The notes below the pieces were generated by a model. The model did not search any database and had not been told where the DNA came from. It saw only the letters and a program-made list of their open reading frames with translations. A stretch of 64,000 nt of DNA, taken from NCBI GenBank assembly GCA_036386835.1, contig DASVUX010000016.1, forward strand, positions 33,529 to 97,528. Reading direction: 5' to 3'. The DNA is from 2-12-FULL-35-15 sp036386835 (GTDB lineage Bacteria; Bacteroidota; Bacteroidia; 2-12-FULL-35-15). A program made the position numbers and the translations under genes. Within the stretch, counting starts at the first letter, position 1; each line of letters starts with the position of its first letter. Shown here in pieces: positions 1-9,700 of the stretch.

Positions 1-1
1 T

Positions 2-946
2 GTTAAGATCGATGATGACCTGGTAAGCAAATATGTAAGCGATATCGCTAAACGTTACGGTAAAGTAGAACAGGTTGATGCTGCGGCAGAAGGTGACCTG
101 CTGAACGGTGATTTCGTAGAACTTGATGCAAACGGAGAAATCCTTGCAGGCGGGATCTTCAAAACATCGTCCGTGTTTCTTGACCGTGTAAAGCCTGAGG
201 CTAAGAAAGCATTCATCGGGTTAAAAGTGGGTGATAAAACCGTTGTGAATGCGCAGGACCTTACTGCCAACCCGGTTGACCTTGCAGCAATGCTGGGCAT
301 TGAGAAAGCGGAGGCGGAATCATTCACTTCCAAACTCCAGTTCACTGTAAAAGGTGTGAGCCGTTTAGCAGCATCTGAGATCAACCAGGAGCTTTTTGAC
401 AAAATTTACGGACCGGGGAATGTAAACAGTGAAGAAGAATTCAGGGCGAAGATCCGTGAGGAATTGTCAGGTATGTTTGTAAACGACAGCGAGCGTAAAT
501 TCTACAATGATGTGGTTGACCGCTTAATGAGCAAGGTTAATTTCAACCTGCCAAGTGATTTCTTAAAACGCTGGATAGTTGCTGTTAACGAAAAACCTGT
601 AACACCTGAACAGGTGGATACTGAATTTGACGGGTATGCAAAAGGCCTTAAATGGCAACTGATCGAGAATAAGATCATTAAAGACAATAATATCTCGGTT
701 ACCAATGAGGAAGTAATGGATCACACCAAGAACCTGATCCTTGCCCAGTTCGGTAAAATGCAGCAAATGCCTATGAGCGATGAGGACCTTGCGAATACGG
801 CAAAACGCGTGTTAGGGAATGAAGAAGAGGCTAAGAAGATCTATGAGCAGGTTTATGGCCAGAAGGTTATGACCCTTTTCAAGACGAAATTCACCCTTGA
901 GAATAAAGAGGTTGCTTACGATGAGTTCTTTAATTCTGCCAAATAG
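2..946 (+). CDS. tig: Trigger factor, C-terminal part (5' end outside the window)
   Basis: Ribosome-associated chaperone and peptidyl-prolyl isomerase that binds nascent chains at the exit tunnel. The open frame runs from base 2 with no start, so the N-terminal ribosome-binding domain is missing. The visible ~314 residues begin around the FKBP-like middle part and continue into the long helical C-terminal arm (FNLPSDFLKRWIVAVNE, then the TNEEVMDHTKNLILAQFG segment). Divergent Bacteroidota trigger factors are about 430-450 residues, so roughly 70% is present. Its place directly upstream of clpP and clpX matches the widespread tig-clpP-clpX order. The identification leans on that synteny plus the C-terminal arm; the PPIase domain itself is poorly conserved. 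Confidence 0.88.
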   Translation, partial: VKIDDDLVSKYVSDIAKRYGKVEQVDAAAEGDLLNGDFVELDANGEILAGGIFKTSSVFLDRVKPEAKKAFIGLKVGDKTVVNAQDLTANPVDLAAMLGIEKAEAESFTSKLQFTVKGVSRLAASEINQELFDKIYGPGNVNSEEEFRAKIREELSGMFVNDSERKFYNDVVDRLMSKVNFNLPSDFLKRWIVAVNEKPVTPEQVDTEFDGYAKGLKWQLIENKIIKDNNISVTNEEVMDHTKNLILAQFGKMQQMPMSDEDLANTAKRVLGNEEEAKKIYEQVYGQKVMTLFKTKFTLENKEVAYDEFFNSAK

Positions 947-1028
947 GCACAGAAATTTAAAGGAAAGATATTTGTTTGCTGTGAAGGAAACTTTTTAACT
1001 TTAAAACTTAAACTCTAAACCAGAAATT

Positions 1029-1709
1029 ATGTTCGATAACAACGAATTCAGGAAATACGCTGTGAAGCACAAAGGGATCAGCGGAAATACTTTTGATTCT
1101 TATACAAAGCACAACATTTCAAACGTTACGCCTTATATCATTGAGGAGCGCCAGTTGAATGTTGCCCAGATGGATGTTTTTTCCCGTCTGATGATGGACC
1201 GGATCATTTTCCTGGGAACAGGAATTGACGACCAGGTTGCCAACATTATCCAGGCACAGCTGCTGTTTTTGCAGTCGGTTGATGCGAAAAAAGACATCCA
1301 GATCTACCTGAACTCTCCGGGCGGGTCTGTATATGCGGGTTTAGGGATTTACGACACCATGCAGTACATTACTCCTGATGTTGCCACGATCTGTACAGGT
1401 ATGGCCGCTTCAATGGGTGCAGTATTGATGTGTGCAGGTGCAAAAGGAAAACGTGCAGCTTTAAAACATGCCCGTGTTATGATCCACCAGCCTTTGGGCG
1501 GTGCTGAAGGACAGGCATCAGACATCGAGATCACTGCACGTGAGATCCAGAAATTGAAAAAGGAATTATATGATATCATTGCCCAGCACAGCGGACAGAC
1601 ATACGAAAAAGTATGGGCAGACAGTGACCGTGACTACTGGATGACATCGGAAGAAGCCAAGGCTTACGGAATGGTGGATGAGATCCTTTTAAGAACGAAA
1701 CAGATGTAA
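1029..1709 (+). CDS. clpP: ATP-dependent Clp protease proteolytic subunit
   Basis: Serine peptidase that forms the double heptameric chamber degrading substrates unfolded by ClpX or ClpC. The catalytic triad is readable: Ser128 in GMAASMGA, His153 in HARVMIHQP and Asp202 in DRDYW, with the same spacing as E. coli ClpP (25 and 49 residues). The SPGG motif at 96-99 forms the oxyanion loop. At 226 residues it is about 20 longer than E. coli ClpP, the extra length lying in an N-terminal propeptide-like extension. It lies 82 bp after tig and 135 bp before clpX. A small hairpin with a T run directly follows the stop, so read-through into clpX may be partial. Confidence 0.97.
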   Translation: MFDNNEFRKYAVKHKGISGNTFDSYTKHNISNVTPYIIEERQLNVAQMDVFSRLMMDRIIFLGTGIDDQVANIIQAQLLFLQSVDAKKDIQIYLNSPGGSVYAGLGIYDTMQYITPDVATICTGMAASMGAVLMCAGAKGKRAALKHARVMIHQPLGGAEGQASDIEITAREIQKLKKELYDIIAQHSGQTYEKVWADSDRDYWMTSEEAKAYGMVDEILLRTKQM

Positions 1710-1730
1710 AAACAGGGAAACCTGTTTTTT
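1708..1730 (+). terminator. Short intrinsic terminator or attenuator after clpP
   Basis: Nine-base stem AAAAACAGG pairs with CCTGTTTTT around a GAAA tetraloop and ends in a run of six T. It starts at the clpP stop codon and precedes clpX, so it could reduce clpX transcription relative to clpP. The stem is short and AT-rich, so termination may be incomplete. Confidence 0.55.
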
Positions 1731-1828
1731 GAATTGGAGATTTGTTGATTTGGAGAAGTTAAACGATTTCACCATTTAACAAGTCTCCCGTTTTTTAGAG
1801 CCTCCTCTAACCTGTATTTCTCCAATTC
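1731..1828. repeat. Nested inverted repeats in the clpP-clpX spacer
   Basis: A perfect 10-bp inverted pair GAATTGGAGA (1731-1740) and TCTCCAATTC (1819-1828) encloses two further pairs: GGAGA (1752-1756) with TCTCC (1784-1788), and GTTAAA (1758-1763) with TTTAAC (1775-1780). The RNA could fold as one long interrupted hairpin just ahead of the clpX start. Function is not known; it may be a dispersed intergenic element or a regulatory leader. Confidence 0.5.
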
Positions 1829-1844
1829 CCTAATTGAATTAAAA

Positions 1845-3092
1845 ATGGCAAAAGAAGAAAAAGAAATAAAATGCTCATTCTGCGGGCGGACCAAAAAAGA
1901 TTCTGAGATCCTTATTGCAGGGATTACCGGGCATATCTGCAATCATTGTGTTGCACAGGCACAAACCATCGTTCGTGATGAGGTGAGCCAGCGTACAAAT
2001 GCTTCGGTTTTCAGCGGTGTTCATTTATTGAAGCCGGTTGAGATCAAAAAGCATCTTGATGAATATATCATCGGGCAGGATGATGCAAAAAAAACGATCT
2101 CTGTTGCGGTTTATAATCACTACAAGCGTTTAATGCAGAATTCGTCCAAGACCCCTGCAAAGGACGATATCGAAATCGAGAAGTCGAATGTGATCATGGT
2201 AGGGGAGACCGGTACCGGGAAAACACTGCTTGCAAGAACCATTGCAAAAATTTTAAATGTTCCTTTTTGTATTGCAGATGCGACTGTGCTTACAGAAGCC
2301 GGTTATGTCGGAGAAGATGTTGAAAGCATTCTCGCACGTTTGCTCCAGGCAGCAGAATACGATGTAACTGCAGCGGAAAGAGGGATCGTTTTTATTGATG
2401 AGATCGATAAAATAGCACGCAAGAGTGACAATCCTTCGATCACACGTGATGTGTCGGGAGAAGGCGTTCAGCAGGGCTTGTTGAAACTGCTTGAAGGTTC
2501 TGTAGTTGGAGTTCCTCCGCAAGGCGGAAGAAAGCACCCTGAACAGAAACTTGTGCAGGTAAACACAAAGAATATCCTTTTTATCTGCGGAGGCGCATTT
2601 GACGGGATCACCCGCCATATCGGGAACCGCCTGAATACCGCTGCGATCGGTTACAGCGTAAAGAAAGAAGAAGTTGTTGATAAAGACAACCTGCTTCAAT
2701 ATGTTTCACCGCAGGATATAAAATCGTTTGGTTTGATCCCTGAGCTGATCGGCCGCTTGCCGGTACTGACTTACCTCAATCCGCTTGATGCCGATACCCT
2801 GAAACGGATCCTCAGCGAGCCAAAGAATGCATTGATCAAGCAATACACTTACCTGTTCGAAATGGATGGGGTGAAGATCACCTTCGAAAAAGGCACATTG
2901 GACCTGATCGTGGAGAAAGCGCTTGAATTCAAGTTAGGCGCGCGTGGATTACGTTCTATCTGCGAAGCGATCATGACCGACCTGATGTTCGAAACTCCAT
3001 CTGAAGAAGGTGTGAAGTCGGTGAATGTGACACTGCGTTATGCGAAGGATAAGCTGAAAAAATCAACACTGAATAAATTGAAAGTAGCTTAA
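1845..3092 (+). CDS. clpX: ATP-dependent Clp protease ATP-binding subunit ClpX
   Basis: AAA+ unfoldase that feeds substrates into ClpP. It has an N-terminal C4 zinc-binding domain (Cys10, Cys13, Cys32, Cys35), Walker A GETGTGKT at 120-127, the pore loop GYVG at 153-156, Walker B IVFIDEIDKI at 181-190 and the sensor-2 region GARGLRSI near residue 365. Length is 415 residues against 424 in E. coli, so it is complete. It follows clpP in the same direction after a 135-bp spacer with nested inverted repeats. A strong terminator follows at 3160. Confidence 0.97.
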   Translation: MAKEEKEIKCSFCGRTKKDSEILIAGITGHICNHCVAQAQTIVRDEVSQRTNASVFSGVHLLKPVEIKKHLDEYIIGQDDAKKTISVAVYNHYKRLMQNSSKTPAKDDIEIEKSNVIMVGETGTGKTLLARTIAKILNVPFCIADATVLTEAGYVGEDVESILARLLQAAEYDVTAAERGIVFIDEIDKIARKSDNPSITRDVSGEGVQQGLLKLLEGSVVGVPPQGGRKHPEQKLVQVNTKNILFICGGAFDGITRHIGNRLNTAAIGYSVKKEEVVDKDNLLQYVSPQDIKSFGLIPELIGRLPVLTYLNPLDADTLKRILSEPKNALIKQYTYLFEMDGVKITFEKGTLDLIVEKALEFKLGARGLRSICEAIMTDLMFETPSEEGVKSVNVTLRYAKDKLKKSTLNKLKVA

Positions 3093-3159
3093 TAGTTGGA
3101 GTACGTAGTGTTTCGTTTCGAAACGCTTAACATTTAAAGATTGCTCTGTTTAAATAATT

Positions 3160-3188
3160 AAAAAGGCGAAACATTGTTTCGCCTTTTT
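3160..3188 (+). terminator. Intrinsic terminator after clpX
   Basis: Thirteen-base perfect stem AAAAAGGCGAAAC / GTTTCGCCTTTTT with a 3-nt loop and flanking A and T runs. It ends the tig-clpPX cluster and could also serve the convergent peptidase gene. Confidence 0.85.
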
Positions 3189-3249
3189 AATTTGTAGGAT
3201 ACGTAGCCATGGCATAATCCTGTAAAGGCATTTTCATGTCAGGAATTAC

Positions 3250-5292
3250 TTAGTAATGCTCTTCATTATACTTATTGTGCGCATCTCGTTCCTTTGCAAA
3301 TTTCTCCTTCATGCTCAATTCATATCTGATCCCCGATATCAGCATTGGTTTTAAAGAGTCCTTTGTTTTTAATTTCACTTCCTCGCTTCCGTAGCGGACC
3401 TTCATCAAAGAATTATCAACCTGCCGGATGCTGGAAATAAAGATCCGGTAAGTTCTTATATTGGTCTGATGCCCGAACAGGTCACTCATTCCCGAACTTG
3501 CTATCTTCATGTACTCGGCACCTGTAGCCTGCCTGCCATTGTATTCATCATAATAAATGGCATTCAGGAATTCGATCTCATTCACTTTGTTTTCTAAAAG
3601 AAACTCCCAATAAGAAGGATTGAAAATATGAAGCTCTGTTTTTTCACCCTGGGAAATAATGCGGGTGTAAGAGAAGTTCTGCAGCTCCGCCAGGAAATTA
3701 TATTTATTGAGTTGGTTATACTTTAACGAATGCAGCATTAAAGGTGTCCTCGACTTTTGAGTCAGCATTACGCTGTCTAACACAGGCTGCAGCACATTCT
3801 TTTCGTCCTCAGGCCTGTATTGTACCTGCACGCGCTCTCCGGCCTGCTGTATGTTAAACATGAAATTATTAAAGCAAAGCAGCTTCCGGTCATTCAGTTT
3901 TTTGGTGATGGTCCCCTCTTTGAGACAAACAGCAAAATCCCTGTGTTTAATATCGGTAAATGCGAGATATTTATCAATGAGCCTGTTCCTGGCTTCCTTG
4001 TCTTTTGTAAAGCTTAATGCATTTGTAAGAACGCATTCATGACAATTCAACGCCTGGCTTAAATTATAGAAGAAAACAAATGCTTCTTCGTAGGTGGTAA
4101 ATTTTGGAAGATCCCTCCAGTAAAAACGCGCTTTAACTTTAACGGCTTCCGAAGGTGGGATCTTGAGGATGGTAAAGTCGAATTTCTTAAACAGGTGATC
4201 CGTCATCTTTTCTTTATGCCGGTGGTTATCCACTGAAATACTGTCGTAATAATTATCAGTGATGAATAATTTATTCCATTTGTCAGGTGCCAGGTAACAC
4301 TTCCTTCTTATGGCTTCCATTAGGTAATAAACATACACGCTGTTGTCCGGGTCATAAAGATGAAAGCGGAATGCATTATCAATGCATGCGTTATACGAGA
4401 TCCCATCCAGGTAATACTTCAGGATCTCGGGTTTGGCAGCTTCCTTAAAGGTGGTAAAGAGTGTTTCGCTGACAAGAAAATTCTTCCCGTTATTGCTTTT
4501 GTGTTTATTGTAAAATTCACGCATGGCCTCAAGCCTTTTTATTGACAGGGGATGCGAAGATTCCGTTAATTCCCAGTCGTCCTCCCGTTGCTTGATCACG
4601 TTCCTCTCGTTCCTGTGCATAAACTCAAAAGAGGAGATCATTCCTTCCACGCTGTACCCTGAATTATGCAGCCAGACCATTGCAATTGAATCTGCCTGTA
4701 ATTCATTCCTGATCGAATTCAGGCTGCTAAGGCTAAACCTGGCTGAGCCGAAGAGCCCCATGTCGAATTTTCCATGCTCTCTCTTTATGAACGTATTAAG
4801 GGAATGACGTAAGTAATAATGTGCAAGCTCATGACAAAGGACAGCCGCAAAGCTGGCTTCATTATTAAAGTTCGGAAGTATGCCGATGTGAATGAATGTA
4901 TGCCCGGAGGGAGTCATAAATGCGTTGGGGCTTCCGTCCCTTGTAACATATGCATGGATAACGGAATCCTTCTTTAATTCATCCGGCATGACCTTCGTAA
5001 GGATCTCATTCACGTAAGCCTCAATTTCAGGCCAGTCGCTGTAAACTTCACCGTTTGAGATCAGTTCAGTAATGCTGCAGGCATTGTTATGTGCAAACCG
5101 GACGGCATCCCTTTCATATTCACCTTCCTTGATGTTTTGCGGAATGCCTTTATAGATGTGTTCTCTCAGGGAAGGAACATCCAGAAGGAATTTTGCGGGC
5201 AATGTATCACTTGTGGGCCGGCCGAAGTTTGCGGTTTGGGCAAATGATAAAAATTGAAACAGTAGTCCAAGGACAATAGCAATGCATCTCAT
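3250..5292 (-). CDS. Secreted M48-family zinc metalloprotease
   Basis: The zinc site HELAH is at residues 154-158, with the third ligand Glu197 in NELQADS, the usual HExxH...ExxAD layout of M48 (Ste24/HtpX/BepA-like) peptidases. An N-terminal signal peptide (hydrophobic residues 4-17, then SFAQ) suggests export to the periplasm or cell surface. No transmembrane segments follow, so it resembles the soluble BepA/LoiP-like branch rather than HtpX. The long C-terminal part (about residues 290-680) shows no domain I recognise. It lies opposite clpX and near no obvious partner. Substrate unknown; a role in envelope quality control is only an inference. Confidence 0.85.
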   Translation of the reverse strand: MRCIAIVLGLLFQFLSFAQTANFGRPTSDTLPAKFLLDVPSLREHIYKGIPQNIKEGEYERDAVRFAHNNACSITELISNGEVYSDWPEIEAYVNEILTKVMPDELKKDSVIHAYVTRDGSPNAFMTPSGHTFIHIGILPNFNNEASFAAVLCHELAHYYLRHSLNTFIKREHGKFDMGLFGSARFSLSSLNSIRNELQADSIAMVWLHNSGYSVEGMISSFEFMHRNERNVIKQREDDWELTESSHPLSIKRLEAMREFYNKHKSNNGKNFLVSETLFTTFKEAAKPEILKYYLDGISYNACIDNAFRFHLYDPDNSVYVYYLMEAIRRKCYLAPDKWNKLFITDNYYDSISVDNHRHKEKMTDHLFKKFDFTILKIPPSEAVKVKARFYWRDLPKFTTYEEAFVFFYNLSQALNCHECVLTNALSFTKDKEARNRLIDKYLAFTDIKHRDFAVCLKEGTITKKLNDRKLLCFNNFMFNIQQAGERVQVQYRPEDEKNVLQPVLDSVMLTQKSRTPLMLHSLKYNQLNKYNFLAELQNFSYTRIISQGEKTELHIFNPSYWEFLLENKVNEIEFLNAIYYDEYNGRQATGAEYMKIASSGMSDLFGHQTNIRTYRIFISSIRQVDNSLMKVRYGSEEVKLKTKDSLKPMLISGIRYELSMKEKFAKERDAHNKYNEEHY

Positions 5293-5525
5293 ATTGATAA
5301 AAATAAGGCACGGCTAAAGAAGATTTACCGGTGTTTTGGCCGGATGGAATAATTTAGATAACCGAGGGTGTTTCGTTCTGTGCTGCAAAAATAATAATTT
5401 TTGCTCAGGTTTTCCCGTTATTTGACTTTGAACCGTTAGCCCTGGTCTTCGTCTTCGAAGGGAGCGGAAAAGGATCGCTCATTAAAAAGCAAAGGTTTTG
5501 AAATTTGGCTTCAAAGGTAAGAGAA

Positions 5526-6635
5526 TTAACAATGAAATTCGTTCAGGCACAACGAGATCCTCTTCAAGCCCTCTGCTAATTCTTCACTTGCAGGCCATCC
5601 AAAACCGATTCTCATAAAATGCTCCGGCATTTCAAACCAGTAACCGGGCCCGACAAACGTTTCGTATTTTGAATTAAGCAAAGAGTAGAATTTCTTCAGG
5701 TCCATGTTCTCACCGTTTTTGATGCGGGGGAAACAAACAACACCACCTTGGGGGATCACCATTTCAATGCGGGTTTCCGATTTAAGCCAGTCGTGAAGAA
5801 TGCTGAGATTAGCATCAATATGTTTCCTGATCGAAGCAAAATATTCATCCTTCTTTAAAAGGTATTGATAAGCGATCTCTTCATCGATCACCGAATTGCA
5901 AACAAAGATCTGCTCTTTGGCAGCAAGGAAAAGTTCATTGAGCGCAGGGTCCTGTGTTACCAGCCAGCCGATGCGGATGCCGGGCATACCGTAAGCTTTT
6001 GAAAGGGAGCAAACCGTAATGATCCGCTTATGCAGGGAAGCACCGATAGGGTAGATCTTTCCATGATTCAGTTCACGGTACGTTTCATCTACCAGTAAAT
6101 AGCAATTGTGTTTGTCGGCAAGCTCCGCGATCTCCAGGAGAGTACCCTCCGGAATGCACATCCCGGTAGGATTATGCGGATGAGTGACACTGATAAGCCT
6201 TGTGTTCTTTTTTATCTTCGATTTTATATCGGCAACAGAGATCTGCCAGTCATCCTCGAATTTAAGGTCCACAAAATCCATCCCGCAGCCGATGGCTCTG
6301 GGTGTTTCAATATTGGAAGCATAATTAGGCCGGATCACAACCAGGTGATCTTCTTTTTCAAGCAGGGAAGTCGCAACAATGAACAATGCCGAAGCAGCGC
6401 CTGCGGTGATAAGGACATTCTCTTTATTTATATTCTCAGATTCATTTGCAATCAGGTCTCGTAGCTCTGTTTTCCCTGCATGGTCACCATACGCTAACTT
6501 AAGCGTATTTATATCCACCCGGATTTCACTGTAAACAGTATCCGTCACCGAGCTTTCCGTCAGGTTGTACTTTACATTGCCATAGCCCAGCTGTTCAGGG
6601 GCTTCTATTTCAATGGGCATCCGTTTGTAATCCAT
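5526..6635 (-). CDS. Class I/II pyridoxal-phosphate aminotransferase
   Basis: Fold type I PLP enzyme of 369 residues. The PLP lysine is Lys213 in SLSKAYG, the HNPTG motif lies at 154-158, the ring-nitrogen Asp183 sits in LVDETYRE, and GIRIGW follows at 219. A C-terminal FMRIGFGWP likely holds the carboxylate-binding arginine. Family members include aspartate aminotransferase-like and capreomycidine synthase-like enzymes; the sequence alone does not fix the amino donor. It is a single gene between the peptidase and the NACHT island, with no biosynthetic neighbours to suggest a pathway. Confidence 0.88.
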   Translation of the reverse strand: MDYKRMPIEIEAPEQLGYGNVKYNLTESSVTDTVYSEIRVDINTLKLAYGDHAGKTELRDLIANESENINKENVLITAGAASALFIVATSLLEKEDHLVVIRPNYASNIETPRAIGCGMDFVDLKFEDDWQISVADIKSKIKKNTRLISVTHPHNPTGMCIPEGTLLEIAELADKHNCYLLVDETYRELNHGKIYPIGASLHKRIITVCSLSKAYGMPGIRIGWLVTQDPALNELFLAAKEQIFVCNSVIDEEIAYQYLLKKDEYFASIRKHIDANLSILHDWLKSETRIEMVIPQGGVVCFPRIKNGENMDLKKFYSLLNSKYETFVGPGYWFEMPEHFMRIGFGWPASEELAEGLKRISLCLNEFHC

Positions 6636-6731
6636 GCTTAAATTTAGGATTTATTTCCTGAAGGAGTCATCTGGCAGAGAGTGTTTGTATTATAATCCTG
6701 TATACAACTTATAAAGGCTTCCAATAATAAG

Positions 6732-9700
6732 TTATTCAAACCAGCCTTCCATTTTGGCAATTTGACCTACAGCCTTTACTTGTTTATTAGCATGTAATCT
6801 GCAAGATCGCTCCGCAAACGAGGCAATAATTCTAGGATAGTTTTTTGATTCGCTCATTATCTGATTTGCAATTTCAATTGGCAATTCCCTTATCTCGTTC
6901 CTATAATAATTATTATAACTTAAATGTCTTTCATCGTAATTTATTATGGAGGCATAAGTTTCTTTGACTTCCTTTAACAGGATTTCATCTTTATTATTGT
7001 TGAGATACTTTTCTACAAGGTATGCCAACCTGATGTCTTCAACGTCAGTGACTTTTGAACTGGAATTAAAAATATTTTCATAAATGAATTTCTTTCGGGA
7101 TTCATCAGAAAATCTGTTACTAATTAAATATTTGGTTTCATTAGAATAATTATCTTTTATCAACACAGTTTCTAAGTTTTGGCGTTGAGAATTGTTTAAA
7201 TAAGTTTGTCGGACGGCCTTTCTTAAACAATTATTAAGAGTTAAAAAATCTTCAACAGGCATTTTTTCTATAATTAAAGATAACTTATCTAATAAGTGTA
7301 TAAGCGTTTTTGGAGTTGCCCAAGTAATCAGAACTAAGAGAGTCAATGTCATATTCTGTGAATTATCTAGCTGAGACTTCCAGTATTTAAGGTTTCCCGA
7401 CTTCATCCTAGCACTTCTCACCCGTTTGCTAAGCGATTTAGTCGAATCTGTTAAATCATTAAATTCTTCGTATATTTCATCCTTTGATTTTATTCCAGCG
7501 GCAATTACTGAAACGATGATAATAGCCCATGTTTCTCCAAACGTTTTTTTGAAACTTTCAATATATAAGTCCCACGGCTCGATTTTACTTTTCCATTCAA
7601 TAAGCTCCCTGTTTAGACAAGGTAAAATGGCTTTTGCAAGATGTGCAACTGATTCATCGATGTTGTCATTAACTAAAAATTCAGTGATAGGTTTTTGCTT
7701 CTTTGCTGGGGGAAAAGGTCTGATCCTTTCTGATATTGCATTTATAAAAGGGACGTTTGTTTCTTCTGAATTCAAGATGCTTGTTAGAAGAAATGGATGC
7801 AGAATTATAGTTAAGAATTGAAGACTGTGTTCGGAATATTTTCTTTGATGCACAGATATTCTGCTTTGTAGGATACCATTTAAAGTTATTTGTTTTAATC
7901 TACCCTCTGAATCAATCGCATCAAGCTTGTTTCCATCGATAAGTATTTGTAATTTTTTTTCTTGTTGACGTAAATCACCATTGTTCATTATTGAGATTAA
8001 TTGGGATGGCTCTAGCTTGTGAATTATTTCTAACATGTAACCATACTCCAACCATTTGCATAATTGTTCTCCTTCTAATTTTTCGGCAATTTCTGACCAA
8101 AGTTCGATAGTTAGATATGGATTATTTTTAATCAATCCTATAAGTTCAGAAGCATAATCGTTGTGTGGGAATTTTTTCAATTGATCAAAACACTCGGTAG
8201 TTAATTCGGAACGACCACAATCATTTGGTAATAATATAGGCTCATTGTGATTTCTTCTCCCTTCTTGATTAATAATATTCCCAATGTTTATTCCATCTAC
8301 AATAATTTTAATGACATCTTTTAATAACATGGGATATTGTGTAAAAACCCAATCTGATAATATTTGTGATGTCATTAATCTTGGATAATTGGTATGTTTT
8401 AATAAAGTATCATCCTGTAATTCTTTCAATTTTTGAATAAGCATCGGTAATTCACCCTTGTCAAAACAGCCAGCAAAAAATCTTACCACATTATGCCAAT
8501 AAAAATTACGCGCAATAGCATCAAATCTTTCGGGTTTGGTTCCCTTTTTTTCTGCACCTAAGGGCGAGTAGGGTGAAGTGTTGTATAGATATTTAGCACA
8601 GAAATATTCTCTTAAGGGTTGAACTTCAAATTCATATGTTCCTTGAACTCTTGAAACTAATGCACACACACGTTCTTCCATTACATGGAATAATTTGTCA
8701 GCAATATCTGTTTTGTGGCCCTCTTTCGTCAAGTAAATTTTTAATCGTGATTTTAAATCATCAATATGAATACTGCCACTATTATTTAAAAGCTCTGCTT
8801 CTGAATGTAATATCCAAGCTAAATATTGATGAATGTCAATAATCAAATCCCGATGGTCTCTGATAGTTATATTTTTTTCGGATTCACGATTAAAAAAAAG
8901 TTCGATATAACTATCGTATAATGCTGTTCTTTTGTTTGGCAATGACTCACCTCTAGTTCTTAAAAGGCTAATAAATATAGCCAATTGCATAGGGCTTTTA
9001 GCGAGATCTTTTAAGTGTGGCATTTGAAGTTTCTCTTCAACTAGCCTTTTGATTTCATTCCCTTCACGCACGTCTAATCGGCTAGCTCGTATCCACTTGT
9101 CTACATATTCTTTGGTAATTGATGGGGTGATTTCTGTAAGTTCAAAATGTGGGTATATATCTACTGAGAATCCTATTGTATCCGAAAATGCTGCTGGACG
9201 GCTAGTTATTAGAACTTGAATAGATTTCGAATTTTCTGAGATGCGTGTAATTCCTTTGTTTATAAAATCAATTACCTGTTCTCGTATTACAATATCTGCT
9301 ATTTCATCAAAGCCATCAAATACAAAAAGTACGGAACTTAGTTTGGTAATTGCAATGAGATCTCCTGAATTAAAATCATCCAACTGAGAATGATAAACTA
9401 TATGACCAACCAAAAATGATTCTAATGAATTCTTCCAGATGCGGGTAAAATACTCGTCATTAAGTCTGCCCTGATATGGATTCTTATTTTCAACCCACGC
9501 AGCTATATGCCTTAAATCAATTTTAAATGGTAGCCTGATTGGGGTTTTGATTACACTCTCTGGTAACAGTGATAGATCATATGTTTTACTGAGTAGTCGA
9601 GCCCTGTGGACTTGGCATATGTATTGGGATATTGTTGATTTTCCTTGTCCTGGGCCGCCCTCTAATAATATTCTTTCTACCTCATTTTGAATTTTTGGGT

